Source of the DNA: Actinomycetota bacterium
GTDB lineage: Bacteria > Actinomycetota > Thermoleophilia > Gaiellales > Gaiellaceae
DNA length: 6,680 nt
Direction: 5' to 3'
Assembly (NCBI GenBank): GCA_016870235.1
Contig: VGCB01000159.1
Span: 1 to 6,680, forward strand
Shown here: in pieces, positions 4,990 through 6,680 of the stretch
Layout of the letters: every line of letters starts with the position of its first letter
How positions within the stretch are numbered: the first letter of the stretch is position 1
Made by a program: the position numbers and the translations under genes
Notes under the pieces: model-generated
What the model was told of the DNA's origin: nothing
What the model saw: only the letters and a program-made list of their open reading frames with translations
Databases searched by the model: none

Positions 4990-6363
4990 ATGACCACCAT
5001 CGCCTTCTCACCAGTTGCCGCGGCGCTCTCCGCCGCGGGCTTCGTCGGCCGGCTCGTCGAGCTCGGTGACGACGACTACGACGCCGCACGCTCCTGCTGG
5101 AACGGCGCGCTCGACCGGCAGCCCGTCGCGATCGCGTACGCCTCGGACGCAGACGACGTCGCCGCCGCCGTCCGCACCTGCCGCGGGCTCGCGCTGCCCT
5201 TCACGATCCGTGCCGGCGGCCACTCCGTCGCGGGACGCTCGATCCGCGACGGCGCCCTGTGCATCGACCTCCGCGGGCTCAACGCCATCGCAGTCGACCC
5301 GGCCACACGCCTCGTCCGCGTCGGCGGAGGCACTCTGCTCGGCGAGCTCGACGCCGCCACCCAGGCGTACGGCCTCGCAGTGCCCGCGGGCCAGATCTCC
5401 CACACCGGGGTCGGCGGGCTCACGCTCGGCGGCGGCATCGGCTGGCTGATGCGCAAGCACGGACTCACGATCGACTCCCTGCGGGCCCTCGACGTCGTGC
5501 TCGCCGACGGCTCACGGGTGCGGGCGTCGGAGCATGAGCACCCGGACCTCTTCTGGGCGCTGCGCGGCGGCGGCGACTTCGGCGCCGTCACGACGTTCAC
5601 GTTCGAGGCCCGCGAGGTCGGCCCCGAAGTGCTCGCGGGTGTCCTTGTCTACCCGTGGGAGCGCGCGCGTTCCGCATTCGTCGCCACGCGCGACCTGATG
5701 GCCGCCGCGCCGGAGGAGCTCACGGTCTTCGTCGTCCTCGCCACCGCGCCTCCCGGCGACCCGTTCCCCGCCGAGCTGCACGGCCGGCCGGTCGCCATCG
5801 TCGGCGTGGCGTGGTGCGGCGACCCGGACCGTCGGCAGGGCGTACTGCAGCCGCTGCGAGCAGCATGCCCGCCCCTGCTCGACCTGGTCGGCCCGATGCC
5901 CTACGTCGGCCTGCAGACGATGCTCGACGCGACCGCGCCCCCCGGCTGGAACTACTACGACAGGCTCCACTACCTGTCCGAGGTGAGCGACGCGGCGATC
6001 GACCTCCTCCTCGCCGAGTTCGAGCGTGTCCCCGAGCCGGAGGCGCACGTGATCACCTCGTGGCTGGGCGGGGCGATCGACCGGGTCGCTCCCGGCGAGA
6101 CCGCGTTCGGGCACCGCTCCGCGCGGGCGCTCTCGTGGCTGATCGGCAGCTCGGGCGAGCGGCCGCTGGAGCCGGTCACGGCCTGGGTGCGCGCCCTCTG
6201 GAAGGAGCTCGAGCCGTACTCGACGGGAGGGGTGTACGTCAACGCTCTCGACGCGGAACGGTCCGTCCGCGAAGCGTACGCCGACGACGTCTGGTTGCGC
6301 CTCGTGGACGTCAAGCGGCGCTACGACCCCGACGGCGCGTTTGCCGGGAGCGGCATCCGTTAA
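4990..6363 (+). CDS. FAD-linked oxidase, berberine-bridge-enzyme / PCMH family
   Basis: This flavoprotein should oxidise a small organic substrate (alcohol, sugar or alkaloid-like) using covalently held FAD; the substrate cannot be told from sequence. From ATG 4990 it has 457 residues, usual for the family. The PCMH FAD domain covers about residues 40-215, with R74-AGGHS and H78 as the expected histidyl-FAD attachment site. [16 protein letters not shown] (138-153) and [16 protein letters not shown] are the other FAD-contact blocks. The cysteine that makes FAD bicovalent in plant-type enzymes is replaced by Ile/Ser at 136-137, so a single covalent link is expected. The C-terminal BBE segment (YVNALD to [13 protein letters not shown]) is present, but the usual NQNI-like end is altered. 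An in-frame ATG at 4945, 10 nt after GGGGGAG, would add 15 residues and remains possible. ATG 4990 is preferred because MTTIAF is a family-like start. Confidence 0.9.
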   Translation: MTTIAFSPVAAALSAAGFVGRLVELGDDDYDAARSCWNGALDRQPVAIAYASDADDVAAAVRTCRGLALPFTIRAGGHSVAGRSIRDGALCIDLRGLNAIAVDPATRLVRVGGGTLLGELDAATQAYGLAVPAGQISHTGVGGLTLGGGIGWLMRKHGLTIDSLRALDVVLADGSRVRASEHEHPDLFWALRGGGDFGAVTTFTFEAREVGPEVLAGVLVYPWERARSAFVATRDLMAAAPEELTVFVVLATAPPGDPFPAELHGRPVAIVGVAWCGDPDRRQGVLQPLRAACPPLLDLVGPMPYVGLQTMLDATAPPGWNYYDRLHYLSEVSDAAIDLLLAEFERVPEPEAHVITSWLGGAIDRVAPGETAFGHRSARALSWLIGSSGERPLEPVTAWVRALWKELEPYSTGGVYVNALDAERSVREAYADDVWLRLVDVKRRYDPDGAFAGSGIR

Positions 6364-6680
6364 TGGCCGTAACCCTCGCGTACGGCGTGCGCAGCGGCCT
6401 CCGCGCGGCTGCGCACGCCGAGCTTCGCGAGGACGCGGCTGACATGATGCTCGGCCGTCTTCTGCGAGATGACGAGCCGGCGCGCGATCTCCGCGTTCGA
6501 CAGCCCCTCCGCGATCAGCTGCAGGACCTCGCGCTCGCGGGCGGTCAGGCTGCCGCGGTCGACCCGCACGGTCGAGCGCCCGGCCACTCCCAGGTGGCGC
6601 AGCACCGATGCGGCCTCGTCGGCGTCGGCCTTCGCGCCGAGCGCCTCGAACGCGTCCCGGGCGCGGCGGGCCTCGTCGAC
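6360..6680 (-). CDS. LuxR-type HTH transcriptional regulator, C-terminal part (5' end beyond window)
   Basis: The frame is open from the right edge to the stop, giving the last 106 residues of a larger protein. Residues 44-99 of this fragment are a LuxR/GerE helix-turn-helix: [22 protein letters not shown], then the recognition-helix region [17 protein letters not shown] and the [10 protein letters not shown] end. The first 31 residues ([28 protein letters not shown]) look like the last helical-repeat pair seen before the HTH in large ATPase/TPR-type LuxR regulators, rather than the linker of a simple two-component response regulator. GTG 6605 could open an 81-residue HTH-only protein, but the coding-like sequence continues without a break upstream, so truncation by the window is more likely. 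Its stop overlaps that of the oxidase by 4 bp in convergent orientation. Confidence 0.9.
   Translation of the reverse strand, partial: VDEARRARDAFEALGAKADADEAASVLRHLGVAGRSTVRVDRGSLTAREREVLQLIAEGLSNAEIARRLVISQKTAEHHVSRVLAKLGVRSRAEAAAHAVREGYGH

Noticed and set aside
4440..5089. Overlapping minus-strand frames around the small gene and the start of the oxidase
   Set aside because: They are Arg/Pro/Ser-rich shadows without ribosome binding sites or recognisable motifs.

Overview
The window is GC-rich bacterial DNA with strong G/C third-position preference, GTG starts and a groES-groEL operon behind CIRCE operators. This fits a high-GC actinobacterium. A deep-branching class such as Thermoleophilia is a guess from general character, not something the sequence proves. 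Five complete protein genes and one cut off by the right edge can be supported. There is no tRNA, rRNA, CRISPR array or transposase.

Layout. (1) 1-2113: promoter, two exactly abutting CIRCE operators, groES and groEL, an HrcA-type heat-shock chaperonin operon. (2) 2114-2676: a gene-free stretch with a series of GC-rich hairpins, including terminator-like ones. (3) 2677-4104: two divergent genes, a YgfZ/GcvT-fold protein on the minus strand and a small sulfite-oxidase-like molybdopterin protein on the plus strand. Their GTG starts are only 18 bp apart and share a symmetric -10-like heptamer. Each gene is followed by the same two-hairpin module, so the pair is enclosed by composite inverted repeats (2400-2510 and 4107-4226). 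(4) 4232-4572: a gene-free stretch with a good sigma-70-type promoter, a compact three-way-junction RNA that has a competing alternative pairing, and a 20-bp perfect palindrome, leading into an unrecognised 99-residue protein. (5) 4990-6363: an FAD-linked oxidase of the berberine-bridge-enzyme/PCMH family. (6) 6360-6680: the C-terminal part of a LuxR-type HTH regulator on the minus strand, overlapping the oxidase stop codon by 4 bp.

How the parts relate. The chaperonin operon is a self-contained housekeeping unit. The divergent pair looks co-regulated through its shared start region. The structured leader at 4329-4412 plus the orphan protein at 4573-4872 is the best candidate here for an undescribed regulatory RNA and gene pair. 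The LuxR protein may or may not regulate the adjacent oxidase; the window gives only proximity.
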